A DNA stretch of 28,407 nt, taken from CAZIOH01 sp964540815. GTDB lineage: Bacteria > Myxococcota_A > Polyangia > Fen-1088. Each line of letters starts with the position of its first letter. The stretch's first letter is position 1. The notes below the pieces were generated by a model, which saw only the letters and a program-made list of their open reading frames with translations, was not told where the DNA came from and ran no database searches. The DNA is taken from contig CAZIOH010000088.1 of assembly GCA_964540815.1 (NCBI GenBank), positions 1-28,407 on the forward strand, read 5' to 3'. The position numbers and the translations under genes are program-made. Positions 9,450 through 17,445 of the stretch are shown here, piece after piece.

Positions 9450-9782
9450 ATGGCAGGACCACCCATGGCCGAGCCGCACCTCGAAAAGCACGTCTTCATC
9501 TGTGTCAACCGGCGCTCGCCCGGCGATCCCAAGGGCGACTGCGCCAGCAAGGGCGGCGACGAGGTGCGGGATGCCTTCAAGCGCATCCTCCACGACAAGG
9601 GCTTGAAGCGCACCATCCGGGCCAACGCGGCCGGGTGTCTCGACCAGTGCGCGCGCGGCGTGTCGGTGGTGATCTACCCCGAGCAGATCTGGTATGGCGG
9701 GGTCAAGCCCGAGGACGTGCCGGAGATCGTGGAGCAACATCTGTGCGGCGGCCAACCCGTGGAGCGGCTGCGCATGAAGTAG
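9450..9782 (+). CDS. Thioredoxin-like [2Fe-2S] ferredoxin
   Basis: A 110-residue protein with four cysteines in the spacing of thioredoxin-like ferredoxins: C18-x12-C31 (CVNRRSPGDPKGDC) and C63-x3-C67 (GCLDQCARG), followed by the VSVVIYPEQIWYGGVKPEDVPEIVEQH end typical of this fold. It should bind one [2Fe-2S] cluster in the cytoplasm; the electron partner is unknown. The open frame extends far upstream inside batE, but ATG 9450 is the first ATG after batE; ATG 9465 (MAEPHLEKH) is an equally plausible start. It lies 28 nt after batE and 44 nt before an ArsC-family gene, so it may be part of the same transcript. Confidence 0.88.
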   Translation: MAGPPMAEPHLEKHVFICVNRRSPGDPKGDCASKGGDEVRDAFKRILHDKGLKRTIRANAAGCLDQCARGVSVVIYPEQIWYGGVKPEDVPEIVEQHLCGGQPVERLRMK

Positions 9783-9826
9783 CCGCAGCCGAGCCGCAGC
9801 CTACTGCCGTCTTCGTTGTCGTCGTC

Positions 9827-10192
9827 ATGAACTGGCAAGTCTTCGGCACCAAGAAGTGCCCCGACACCCGCAAGACCGAGCGCTTCTTCAAGGAGCGCGG
9901 GATCCGCTTCCAGTCGATCGATCTCGCCCAGAAAGGGCTGTCGCCCGGCGAGCTGCGTACGGTCGCCGCGCGGCTCGGGGGCATGGAGATCCTCATCGAT
10001 CGGACGGGGCGGCGCTATGCCGAGCGCGGGCTCACCTCCTCGGCACCGACCGGACCGCGCGTCGAGAAGGCCCTGCTCGACGATCCGTTGCTGCTGCGGA
10101 CCCCCATCGTCCGGTGCACGGCCGGAGCGACCCTCGGCTTCGAGCCCGAGACCTGGGCGCGCTGGCTGGCAGAGTCGAAGGGGGGGGGCTGA
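9827..10192 (+). CDS. ArsC/Spx-family thioredoxin-fold protein
   Basis: A 121-residue protein starting MNWQVFGTKKCPDTRKTERFFKERGIRFQSID. It has the ArsC-family fold with a single active-site-like cysteine in C-x3-R form (CPDTRK) and the family's 'P-E-x-W' end (FEPETWARWL). The RTPIVR segment carries the arginine block conserved in the family. Members include arsenate reductases, YffB and Spx-like regulators. The absence of other arsenic genes nearby and the YffB-like length argue against a confident arsenate reductase label. The upstream frame extension has no support; ATG 9827 begins exactly at the conserved fold. Cytoplasmic. Substrate unknown. Confidence 0.82.
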   Translation: MNWQVFGTKKCPDTRKTERFFKERGIRFQSIDLAQKGLSPGELRTVAARLGGMEILIDRTGRRYAERGLTSSAPTGPRVEKALLDDPLLLRTPIVRCTAGATLGFEPETWARWLAESKGGG

Positions 10193-10241
10193 TGACGCCG
10201 GTCAACGGCAACGAAAACATCGGTCCCAGGGCCAAGGCGGC

Positions 10242-11387
10242 ATGTACAATTTGCACCCCTTGGCCTCAGGTGAACGCAGCGATTCCAAACCCGCCCCAGC
10301 GCTGATGGCGGGCAGCGAAGGACCGAGGGACCGGGACCCAGCCCCAGGGCGCTGGACCTTGCTCGACGTGCTGCGCTGGACCACCTCCCGCTTCCAGCAG
10401 CGGCAGCTCCCGTCGGCCCGGCTCGACGCCGAGGTCTTGATCGCGGCAGCCCTCGGCACGAGCCGCGTGCAGCTCTACGTGCAGTTCGAGCGGCCGCTCG
10501 GGCCCGATGAGCTGGCCAACATCCGCGAGCTCGTGCGCCGCCGACAGAACGGCGAATCCGTCGCGTACGTGGTGGGCAAGAAGGAGTTCTTCGGGCTCGA
10601 GCTGGCGGTCGACGCGCGCGTCCTCGTCCCCCGCCCCGACACCGAGACCCTGGTGGACGAGGCGCTCGCGCGCTGGCGCGAGCGGACCGTGGCCAGCGTC
10701 GAAGCTCCGCAGGACCTGGAACAGGCTCCCGCGGAGCCCGGCGAGGAGATCCCGCCCGCCGACGGCGAGGCCGATACGGCGAGCTCCAGGACCCGGCCCG
10801 AGGTCGAGGTCGAGGTCGCCAGGACGGTCCAGCCGCGCGTGGCCGACGTCGGGACCGGATCGGGAGCCATCATCCTCGCCATCGGCAAGCAGCTGCGCGG
10901 CGCCGAGCTGTTCGCGGTCGACGTGTCCGCCGATGCGCTCGCCGTCGCCCGCGCCAATGGAGAGCGCCACGCGATCCCCGTCATCTGGCTCGAGGGCGAT
11001 CTGGCCCTGCCCCTCGCCGCGCACGGCCCCTTCGATCTCGTCGTGGCCAACCTTCCTTATATTCCCACCATGGACATCCCGAGCCTCTCCCCCGACGTCC
11101 GCGCCGAGCCCCACCTCGCCCTCGACGGCGGCTCCGACGGCCTCGCGCTGGTCCGCCGCCTGGTCGCGACCGCGCCGCGCCTGCTCGCCCCGGGCGGAGC
11201 GCTGGTGCTCGAGATCGGCGCCGGGCAAGCGGAGGCGACCCGTCAGCTCCTCGTCGACGCGGGGCTGACGGATCTGCGCGTTCGGCGCGATCTCGGCGGC
11301 GTGGACCGCGTGGTCTCGGCCCGCATGCCGCCAGCCTTTCCCGCCTCGCCCCCCTCGCCCTCCGCCGTGGAAGGGTCACCCGCATGA
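10242..11387 (+). CDS. prmC: Peptide chain release factor N5-glutamine methyltransferase
   Basis: PrmC/HemK methylates the glutamine of the GGQ motif in RF1 and RF2. The N-terminal helical domain (LLDVLRWTTSRFQQRQLPSARLDAEVLIAAALG), the RxxGExxAYVxGxxEFxG block, VPRPDTE, SAM motif I (VADVGTGSGAI), and the catalytic NLPY (VVANLPYIPT, an accepted variant of NPPY) are all present. Between DEALARWRE and RVADVGTG lies an unusual acidic, low-complexity insertion of about 50 residues (nt about 10680-10840) including EVEVEV from GAGGTC repeats. I chose ATG 10242 for its AAGG 4 nt upstream; ATG 10305 gives an N-terminus closer to family length. prfA is not adjacent. It overlaps the next gene by 4 nt. 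Confidence 0.9.
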   Translation: MYNLHPLASGERSDSKPAPALMAGSEGPRDRDPAPGRWTLLDVLRWTTSRFQQRQLPSARLDAEVLIAAALGTSRVQLYVQFERPLGPDELANIRELVRRRQNGESVAYVVGKKEFFGLELAVDARVLVPRPDTETLVDEALARWRERTVASVEAPQDLEQAPAEPGEEIPPADGEADTASSRTRPEVEVEVARTVQPRVADVGTGSGAIILAIGKQLRGAELFAVDVSADALAVARANGERHAIPVIWLEGDLALPLAAHGPFDLVVANLPYIPTMDIPSLSPDVRAEPHLALDGGSDGLALVRRLVATAPRLLAPGGALVLEIGAGQAEATRQLLVDAGLTDLRVRRDLGGVDRVVSARMPPAFPASPPSPSAVEGSPA

Positions 11388-12946
11388 GCACGGTCCGCCC
11401 GACCTCGCCGGCGGTCCCCACCGGGTCGGCTCCGGGGGTCGTCTCCGCCCCCGCCGCCGCGGCCCCCGACCGCGCAGTCGAGGCCGGACGGGGCGCCCTC
11501 TTCATCGGCGTCGCCAAGGTCTTCTTCATGCTGAGCGGCTTCATCCAGCAGGTGGTCCTCGCCCGCCTGGTGAACGCCGCCGGCCTCGGCGCCTTCGGGG
11601 CCGTCAACAGCGCCATCTCGATGGTGAACAACACCGTGGTGCAGGCCACCATTCAATCGGTGTCGAAGTTCTCGGCCGAGGACGACGAGCGCGCCCCGGC
11701 CGTGACGCGCGCCGCGCTCGAGATCCAGATCGTCGTGGGGGCCGTGCTCGGGCTCGGCTTCTTCCTCGGCGCCCCGGTCATCGCCGACTTCGTCAAGGCG
11801 CCCGGCTACGTCCGCTACTTCCGCATCGCCGCCGCCATCCCCTTCCTCTACGCCATCTACGCGGTGTTCATCGGGGCGGTGAATGGCCGCCGACGCTTCC
11901 GGACCCAGGCCGGGTTCGACATGACCTTCTCGGTGGCCAAGACCGTGCTCCTGCTGGGGGGCGCGGCCGTGGCCGGCGTCGCGGGGGCCTTCGCGGGTTT
12001 CGTGCTGGCCGCGCTGTTCATCGTGGTGGTCGCGATCAAGGTGATCGGTGCCGGAGCTTCCACGTCCGTGTCCGCGTCCACCTTCCCGGTCAGCCGCCTG
12101 GTCAAGTTCATGCTGGCCGTGGGGGCCTACAACCTCTTCCTCAACATCGAGCTCCTCTACGACCAGCCCCTCTTGCACCGCTTCGCTGGCCAGGTCGATC
12201 CGGCGCGCGCGGCAGCCCTGGCCGGTCAGTACCAGGCCCTCCGGACGCTGGCGCTCCTGCCCTACCAGGCGCTGCTGGTCGTGACCTTCGTGATCTTCCC
12301 GCTGGTCTCGCGGTCGACCTTCGCCGAAGATCGCGCCGCGACGCGCGCCTACGTCACCCAGACCCTGCGCTACGCGCTGATCCTGGCCACCGCCATGGGC
12401 CTCGCGCTCGGCGCGCGGCCGGGCGCCCTCGTCGCCATCCTGTATCCAGCAGCCTACGCGGAGGGGGCGCGGGCCTTGCCCATCCTGGTGGTGGGCGAGT
12501 GTTGCCTGGCGCTGCTGGCGGTCACCTGCGCCATCCTGAATGCCGCCGGACGGGCCATCGCCGCGCTCTCGTTGATGGCCGGGACGGTGGTGACCGGCGT
12601 GACCGCCGCCTTCGTGCTCGTGCCCCGCGCCGCGCTCGGCCCCGAGATGCTGACCGCCGCCGCGGTCGCCGCATCGTTCGGGATGGCCCTCGGTCTCGTG
12701 GCGTCGGTGGTCTACGTCCGGATGCGCATGGGCGGCAGCGCCCCACTCGCCACCATCGGGCGCGTGGTGATGTCGGGGGCGGCCGCCGTCCTCCTCGGGA
12801 GGGTCCTGCCGCTCGGGGGCAAGCTCACGGGCCTCGCCATCACCGGGCTCGTGACGGCGGTCTACCTCGGCGGCCTGATCGGGCTCGGCGAATTCGGCCC
12901 CACCGACCGCGCCAAGCTCCGCAAGGTCCTCCGGCGCGGCGGGTGA
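11384..12946 (+). CDS. Polytopic flippase-type membrane protein (MATE/MVF-like)
   Basis: A 520-residue integral membrane protein with about 12-14 hydrophobic helices spread along its length after a 30-residue Pro/Ala/Ser-rich N-terminus. The first helices (GALFIGVAKVFFMLSGFIQQVVLARLVNAAGLGAFGAVNSAISMVNN) match the start of oligosaccharide flippases of the polysaccharide biosynthesis (Wzx/RfbX-like) family within the MOP superfamily, which move lipid-linked saccharides across the inner membrane. MurJ, the peptidoglycan lipid II flippase, is a related possibility, but I see no specific MurJ signature. No glycosyltransferases surround it, so the substrate cannot be inferred. Its ATG overlaps the prmC stop (ATGA), suggesting co-translation. 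Confidence 0.82.
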   Translation: MSTVRPTSPAVPTGSAPGVVSAPAAAAPDRAVEAGRGALFIGVAKVFFMLSGFIQQVVLARLVNAAGLGAFGAVNSAISMVNNTVVQATIQSVSKFSAEDDERAPAVTRAALEIQIVVGAVLGLGFFLGAPVIADFVKAPGYVRYFRIAAAIPFLYAIYAVFIGAVNGRRRFRTQAGFDMTFSVAKTVLLLGGAAVAGVAGAFAGFVLAALFIVVVAIKVIGAGASTSVSASTFPVSRLVKFMLAVGAYNLFLNIELLYDQPLLHRFAGQVDPARAAALAGQYQALRTLALLPYQALLVVTFVIFPLVSRSTFAEDRAATRAYVTQTLRYALILATAMGLALGARPGALVAILYPAAYAEGARALPILVVGECCLALLAVTCAILNAAGRAIAALSLMAGTVVTGVTAAFVLVPRAALGPEMLTAAAVAASFGMALGLVASVVYVRMRMGGSAPLATIGRVVMSGAAAVLLGRVLPLGGKLTGLAITGLVTAVYLGGLIGLGEFGPTDRAKLRKVLRRGG

Positions 12947-12988
12947 TCCGCCGTCCGGAAGCGGTACACTCTCCGGGAGCCCTGTCCA

Positions 12989-13483
12989 ATGTCGAGTCCC
13001 CGTTCCCTGTCCGGCATCGAGGTGGTGCTCGTCGCCTGCGGCTGGGGGGCGATCACCGCCGGGTGTTACACCCCGAGCCAGAGCCGTCAGGATGGGCTGG
13101 TTCGCATCGCCCATGAATACAACGACGGGCTGAGGTGGCATCGAACGGCGCAGATCGCGCCCCACCTGCCACCCGCCGAGGTGGCGACCTTCCTCGCGCG
13201 GCTCGATGACCTCGGCGATGACTTTCAGATGGCCGACTACGAGGTCACCGCCATCACCTTCACCGACGGGGGCAATGGCGCGGACGTGAGCGTCGACTTC
13301 ACCTGGTACAACCAGGCCCGCTCTCTGCTGCGCCACACCGTGGTCGCGCAGACCTGGGCCTTCCGCGACGGCGAGTGGCTCTGCCTCAAGCAGGTGCGCA
13401 CCCGCGGGGATCGCTTTCCGCTCGTGACGGAGCCCATGCGCCCGCTGCCGGACCCGTCAACGGCGGCCCCTCCGCCGCGCTGA
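12989..13483 (+). CDS. Putative small lipoprotein
   Basis: A 164-residue predicted lipoprotein. The N-terminus has a hydrophobic segment (VVLVACGWGAITAGC) ending in a lipobox-like TAGC, with the mature chain starting at that cysteine (about residue 26). The mature part, DYEVTAITFTDGGNGADVSVDFTWYNQARSLLRHTVVAQTWAFRDGEWLCLKQ, reads like an NTF2-like or cystatin-like alternating beta pattern with helices, and ends in a Pro-rich tail. GGGAG at 12975-12979 lies 9 nt before the ATG. It follows the flippase gene by 42 nt and converges with the kinase gene. I do not recognise a specific function; the lipobox is imperfect because the -3 residue is threonine rather than leucine. Confidence 0.72.
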   Translation: MSSPRSLSGIEVVLVACGWGAITAGCYTPSQSRQDGLVRIAHEYNDGLRWHRTAQIAPHLPPAEVATFLARLDDLGDDFQMADYEVTAITFTDGGNGADVSVDFTWYNQARSLLRHTVVAQTWAFRDGEWLCLKQVRTRGDRFPLVTEPMRPLPDPSTAAPPPR

Positions 13484-13539
13484 GAGCGGGCCGGCGGCCC
13501 GGCGATGCGCCGGCCCAGACCCGTGATCGTTCTCGTCGA

Positions 13540-13630
13540 CGTTGACGTGGTCGTGGCCGTGACCGCCCCGGTGATCGTTGACGTGCACGTGCACGGCCAC
13601 GACTACGGATCGGCCACGATCACGTCAACG
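13540..13630. repeat. GC-rich imperfect inverted repeat between convergent genes
   Basis: Arm 13540-13559 and arm 13611-13630 are reverse complements at 19 of 20 positions. A third copy of the CGTTGACGTG core lies between them at 13576-13585, followed by the 12-bp palindrome GTGCACGTGCAC at 13583-13594. The whole region is built from GTYGTG/GTTGAC-like hexamers. It lies in the gap between the lipoprotein (+) and kinase (-) stop codons, so one possible role is a bidirectional transcription end, although there is no T-tract. An open frame through it (13505-13720) encodes Val/Asp/His dipeptides and is not credible as a gene. Confidence 0.75.
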
Positions 13631-13667
13631 ATCAAGGGTCTTGGTGGGAGGGTGCAGTGCGACGCGA

Positions 13668-15383
13668 TCAGGGCTTGCGGCTCTGGAGCGCCCTTGCCGA
13701 GTTGGTCCCATGCCGGGTGAGGGCGGTGGCGGCGGCCGCCGCTCCGATCCCCACCAGCACCACCAGCCCGACGATCTTCCAGATCCGATTCCGCGCGCTG
13801 ATGGCCTCGGCGCGCCGTACGCTCGCGGGAGCGACTGGCAACGGTTCGAGCACGCTGGCCAGCGATTCTGGCCCGGGGGTGTGGTCGAGCAGCGGATCGG
13901 CCACCTCCGGCGTCCCACTCTCGGGCCGTCCCCGCTTCGCCGGCCCCGACGGCTCCGGCCGCCCGCTCGCGGGGGGCACCGGGACAGTGCCCGTCGTCTT
14001 CCGGCTCCCGGAGCGACCTCCGCTCTTGCCGCTTCCGGCGGACGGGGCCCGCTCTTGCCGCACGAACGCGTCAAGCGAGAGCACCTTCGGCTTGCCGGCC
14101 ATCCGTGCATCCTCGAGCGGAACGCTGCCGGTTGGCCGCGGGCGTTTCCCCAGCACTGGCTGAGTCGTGGTCTCGCCGGCCCAGGCCCGGGGATCCACGA
14201 AGCCGTCATCGTTGCTGTCTCGGTTGCTGTCTCGGTTGCTGTCGCGGTTGGCGTCTCGGCTGCTGTCTCGGTTGCCATCCCAGGTCCCGTCTCGGTTGCG
14301 GTCTCGGTCGCCATGTTGGTCGCCGAAGTCGATGGGCTCACCGTCCTCGTCCACTTGTGGACGGGCACTCGGGTCCTCGAAGTCCACCGAGGTGAACTTG
14401 TTGATCTCGTCCTGCAGGAGGGTGTCGAGGATGTTGCCGGCCCGCCGCCGCCCACCCGACTCGGCCGCGCGATCCTCGAGGCAGGCCCGCACCAGGTCGG
14501 CCACGTCGCGCGAGATGACCTTGAGGCCTCGCGAATAGCTGTACTTGGCCAGCTCCTCTTGCAGATCGGTGGCGCTCTGGAAGCGGTCCTCCACCTTCTG
14601 GGCCAGCGCCTTGCGGACCACGTCCTCGAGCTCCTGCTCCACGTCCGGGTTCTGCGCGCGGATCGGCGGGATCTTGGCGTTGCGCACCAGCTCGACCGTC
14701 TGATAGTCGGTCTCGCCGTAAAACAGCCGCTTCCCCGTCAGCAGCTCGTAGAGCAAGATCCCCACCGAGAAGATGTCGGAGCGGCTGTCCACCTCCTCGC
14801 CGCGTGCGGCCTCGGGGGACAGGTAGCTCATCTTGCCCTTGACCACCCCGGGCTCGGTGGTCTCGAGCTGGCTCGTGGCCTTGGCGAGCCCGAAGTCCGC
14901 CACCTTGACCTCCCCCTGCCGCGAGATGAGGACGTTCGGGGGCGAGATGTCCCGGTGGACGATCCCCACCGGGCCTCCGGTCTCCGGGTTCACGAGCTCG
15001 TGCGCGTAGGCCAGACCCTTGCAAATCTCGTTGATGATGTTGAGCGTGACCGCCAAGGGCAACCGCTTGCCGAGCCGCCGCCGCCACTCGATGAGCGCCT
15101 TCAGGTCGACCCCGTCGACGTACTCCATCACGATGAAGTAGGTGTCCTCGGAGTGGCCGATGTCGAACACCTGGACCACGTTCGCGTGCTGCAGGGACAG
15201 CGAGAGCCGGGCCTCATCGAGGAACATGGCCACGAACTTCTTGTTCTGGGTCAGCGCCGGAAGGATGCGCTTGATGGCGATGTTCTTGCGAAAGCCCTGA
15301 AGCGACTCCGCCACCCCCTTGAACACCTCTGCCATGCCGCCCGAAGCTACGCGCTCGGTGATTCGATATCGGCTATCGGCCAT
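13668..15383 (-). CDS. Ser/Thr protein kinase, C-terminal membrane anchor
   Basis: A 571-residue Hanks-type kinase. The catalytic domain (about 6-275) has a glycine loop VASGGMAEVFKG (12-23), the ATP lysine in AIKR (K38), catalytic HRDISPPN (143-150), DFG (163-165) and the APE-like SPEA. The domain is therefore predicted active. A long disordered region follows with tandem N-R-D-S repeats (about residues 357-393) whose end DSNDDGFVD resembles a calcium-binding D-x-N-x-D-G loop. A single transmembrane helix (IWKIVGLVVLVGIGAAAAATAL) lies near the C-terminus, leaving only about a dozen residues outside, so the protein has no large sensor domain. It is downstream of the dksA-like gene on the same strand, 175 nt away. 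Substrates unknown. Confidence 0.93.
   Translation of the reverse strand: MADSRYRITERVASGGMAEVFKGVAESLQGFRKNIAIKRILPALTQNKKFVAMFLDEARLSLSLQHANVVQVFDIGHSEDTYFIVMEYVDGVDLKALIEWRRRLGKRLPLAVTLNIINEICKGLAYAHELVNPETGGPVGIVHRDISPPNVLISRQGEVKVADFGLAKATSQLETTEPGVVKGKMSYLSPEAARGEEVDSRSDIFSVGILLYELLTGKRLFYGETDYQTVELVRNAKIPPIRAQNPDVEQELEDVVRKALAQKVEDRFQSATDLQEELAKYSYSRGLKVISRDVADLVRACLEDRAAESGGRRRAGNILDTLLQDEINKFTSVDFEDPSARPQVDEDGEPIDFGDQHGDRDRNRDGTWDGNRDSSRDANRDSNRDSNRDSNDDGFVDPRAWAGETTTQPVLGKRPRPTGSVPLEDARMAGKPKVLSLDAFVRQERAPSAGSGKSGGRSGSRKTTGTVPVPPASGRPEPSGPAKRGRPESGTPEVADPLLDHTPGPESLASVLEPLPVAPASVRRAEAISARNRIWKIVGLVVLVGIGAAAAATALTRHGTNSARALQSRKP
14211..14312 (-). repeat. In-frame 12-bp tandem repeats (NRDS) in kinase gene
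   Basis: Seven to eight copies of a 12-bp unit close to GTTGCTGTCTCG (plus-strand reading) occur in tandem and encode Asn-Arg-Asp-Ser units with single-base drift (NRDG, SRDA, NRDS). Because the unit is a multiple of three, copy-number changes would keep the kinase frame. The repeats lie in the linker between the kinase domain and the membrane helix. Confidence 0.88.
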
Positions 15384-15558
15384 TCACATCCGCCGTTTCG
15401 GCGACCAACCTACCTCAGATGAAAGGGTCCGGCAATCACCGCCGCCGAATCCGGCAGCGGCCACCGCGGGCGACCAAGCGCGGGCGACGGAGAAGCTGCG
15501 CCCCACGACCGACACGGAGCCGAGCTTCCGTCCAAAGAAGCTCGGCGCCGGCTCGGCG

Positions 15559-16002
15559 CTAATCCTCGATCCCGACGGGGACCTTCTCGTTGTCGCCTCC
15601 ACCCATGTCGGCGTCGGTGATGCCGCCCCGGCCGGTCTGGGCCGCCGCGGCCTCCTCACGCTCCGATTGCTCCTTGCAATCGATGCACAGGGTCGTCACC
15701 GGGCGCGCCATCAGCCGCCGAAACGAGATGGTCTCGCCGCAGTCCTCGCAGACGTCGATCTCGTTGGCGTCGAGCCGGGCGATCTGCTTCGAGACCTTGT
15801 TGAGCAGGAACTTCTCGCGATCGTGCAGGCGCATCTCGGTCGAAAAGATCTCCTCCTCCATCGACTCGTCAATCGAATCCCGACCGATGTTCCGCTCGTG
15901 ATTCATCGAGTACGAGAGCGCGTTCTGGCTGGTCCGCGAGAGGCGACGCTGCTGCTCCTCCAGGACGCGTCGGATTTCGGCCTTTTCCTTCTGATTGAGC
16001 AT
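15559..16002 (-). CDS. DksA/TraR-family zinc-finger protein
   Basis: A 147-residue DksA-like protein. The N-terminal coiled coil (EKAEIRRVLEEQQRRLSRTSQNALSYSM...EEEIFSTEMRLHDREKFLLNKVSKQIARLD) carries the tip sequence DSIDES, where DksA uses D-x-x-D-x-A, so both acidic tip residues are present. The zinc finger CEDCGETISFRRLMARPVTTLCIDC has the expected CxxC-x17-CxxC. A Gly/Asp-rich tail follows. DksA-type proteins bind the RNA polymerase secondary channel and act with (p)ppGpp. I chose ATG 16002 because AAGGG at 16010-16014 lies 7-8 nt upstream and MLNQKEKAEI begins the family fold; the longer frame adds an unlikely 22 residues. It is between clpX-like and kinase genes on the same strand. Confidence 0.9.
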   Translation of the reverse strand: MLNQKEKAEIRRVLEEQQRRLSRTSQNALSYSMNHERNIGRDSIDESMEEEIFSTEMRLHDREKFLLNKVSKQIARLDANEIDVCEDCGETISFRRLMARPVTTLCIDCKEQSEREEAAAAQTGRGGITDADMGGGDNEKVPVGIED

Positions 16003-16020
16003 AAGTTTTCCCTTGTTGTA

Positions 16021-16067
16021 TGAGCGGGCCTCGGGCGCCCCCAGCCGCTCGCCCGGGCGCCCGCTCA
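16021..16067 (-). promoter_or_regulatory. Nested stem-loop in leader of dksA-like gene
   Basis: Outer arms TGAGCGGGC (16021-16029) and GCCCGCTCA (16059-16067) are perfect complements, and inner arms CGGGCG (16032-16037) and CGCCCG (16050-16055) can pair inside them. The hairpin lies between the clpX-like stop and the dksA-like ribosome binding site. No T-run follows in the direction of transcription, so it is not a standard intrinsic terminator; an mRNA processing or attenuation role is possible but unproven. Confidence 0.5.
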
Positions 16068-16095
16068 CTTCGGTTCGGATGTGGTGAGGACGATT

Positions 16096-17319
<1,224 letters not shown>

Positions 17320-17403
17320 CTCGCCCCGGGGACGCCAAGCGCCGTGACGGAACAAAACCTACAAATGTTTCGGCGCGGAAATCTCAACCACGAATCTCGA
17401 ATA

Positions 17404-17418
17404 TTTTCCAGATGGAAA
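17404..17418. promoter_or_regulatory. Possible operator TTTCC-N4-GGAAA upstream of regulator gene
   Basis: A short palindrome with 5-bp arms and a 4-nt spacer lies 28 nt before the ATG of the OmpR-type regulator, in the divergent gap with the clpX-like gene. The position would suit an autoregulatory site. The motif is short and could be chance. Confidence 0.25.
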
Positions 17419-17445
17419 CCAAGGTCCTGATACTGTTCTCGAAAC

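Noticed and set aside
9827..10192. Label of arsenate reductase for the ArsC-family protein
   Set aside because: Only the family-level C-x3-R motif is visible and no arsenic resistance genes are nearby, so the specific activity cannot be claimed.
11243..13336. Minus-strand open frame of about 697 codons opposite the flippase gene
   Set aside because: Highly charged shadow of a membrane protein gene, with no start signal or domain.
13505..13720. Small plus-strand frame encoding a Val/Asp/His-rich peptide
   Set aside because: It only translates the hexamer-built inverted repeat and runs into the kinase gene on the other strand.
14211..14312. Possible CRISPR-like short repeats
   Set aside because: The 12-bp units are contiguous without spacers, in frame within the kinase gene; no cas genes are present.
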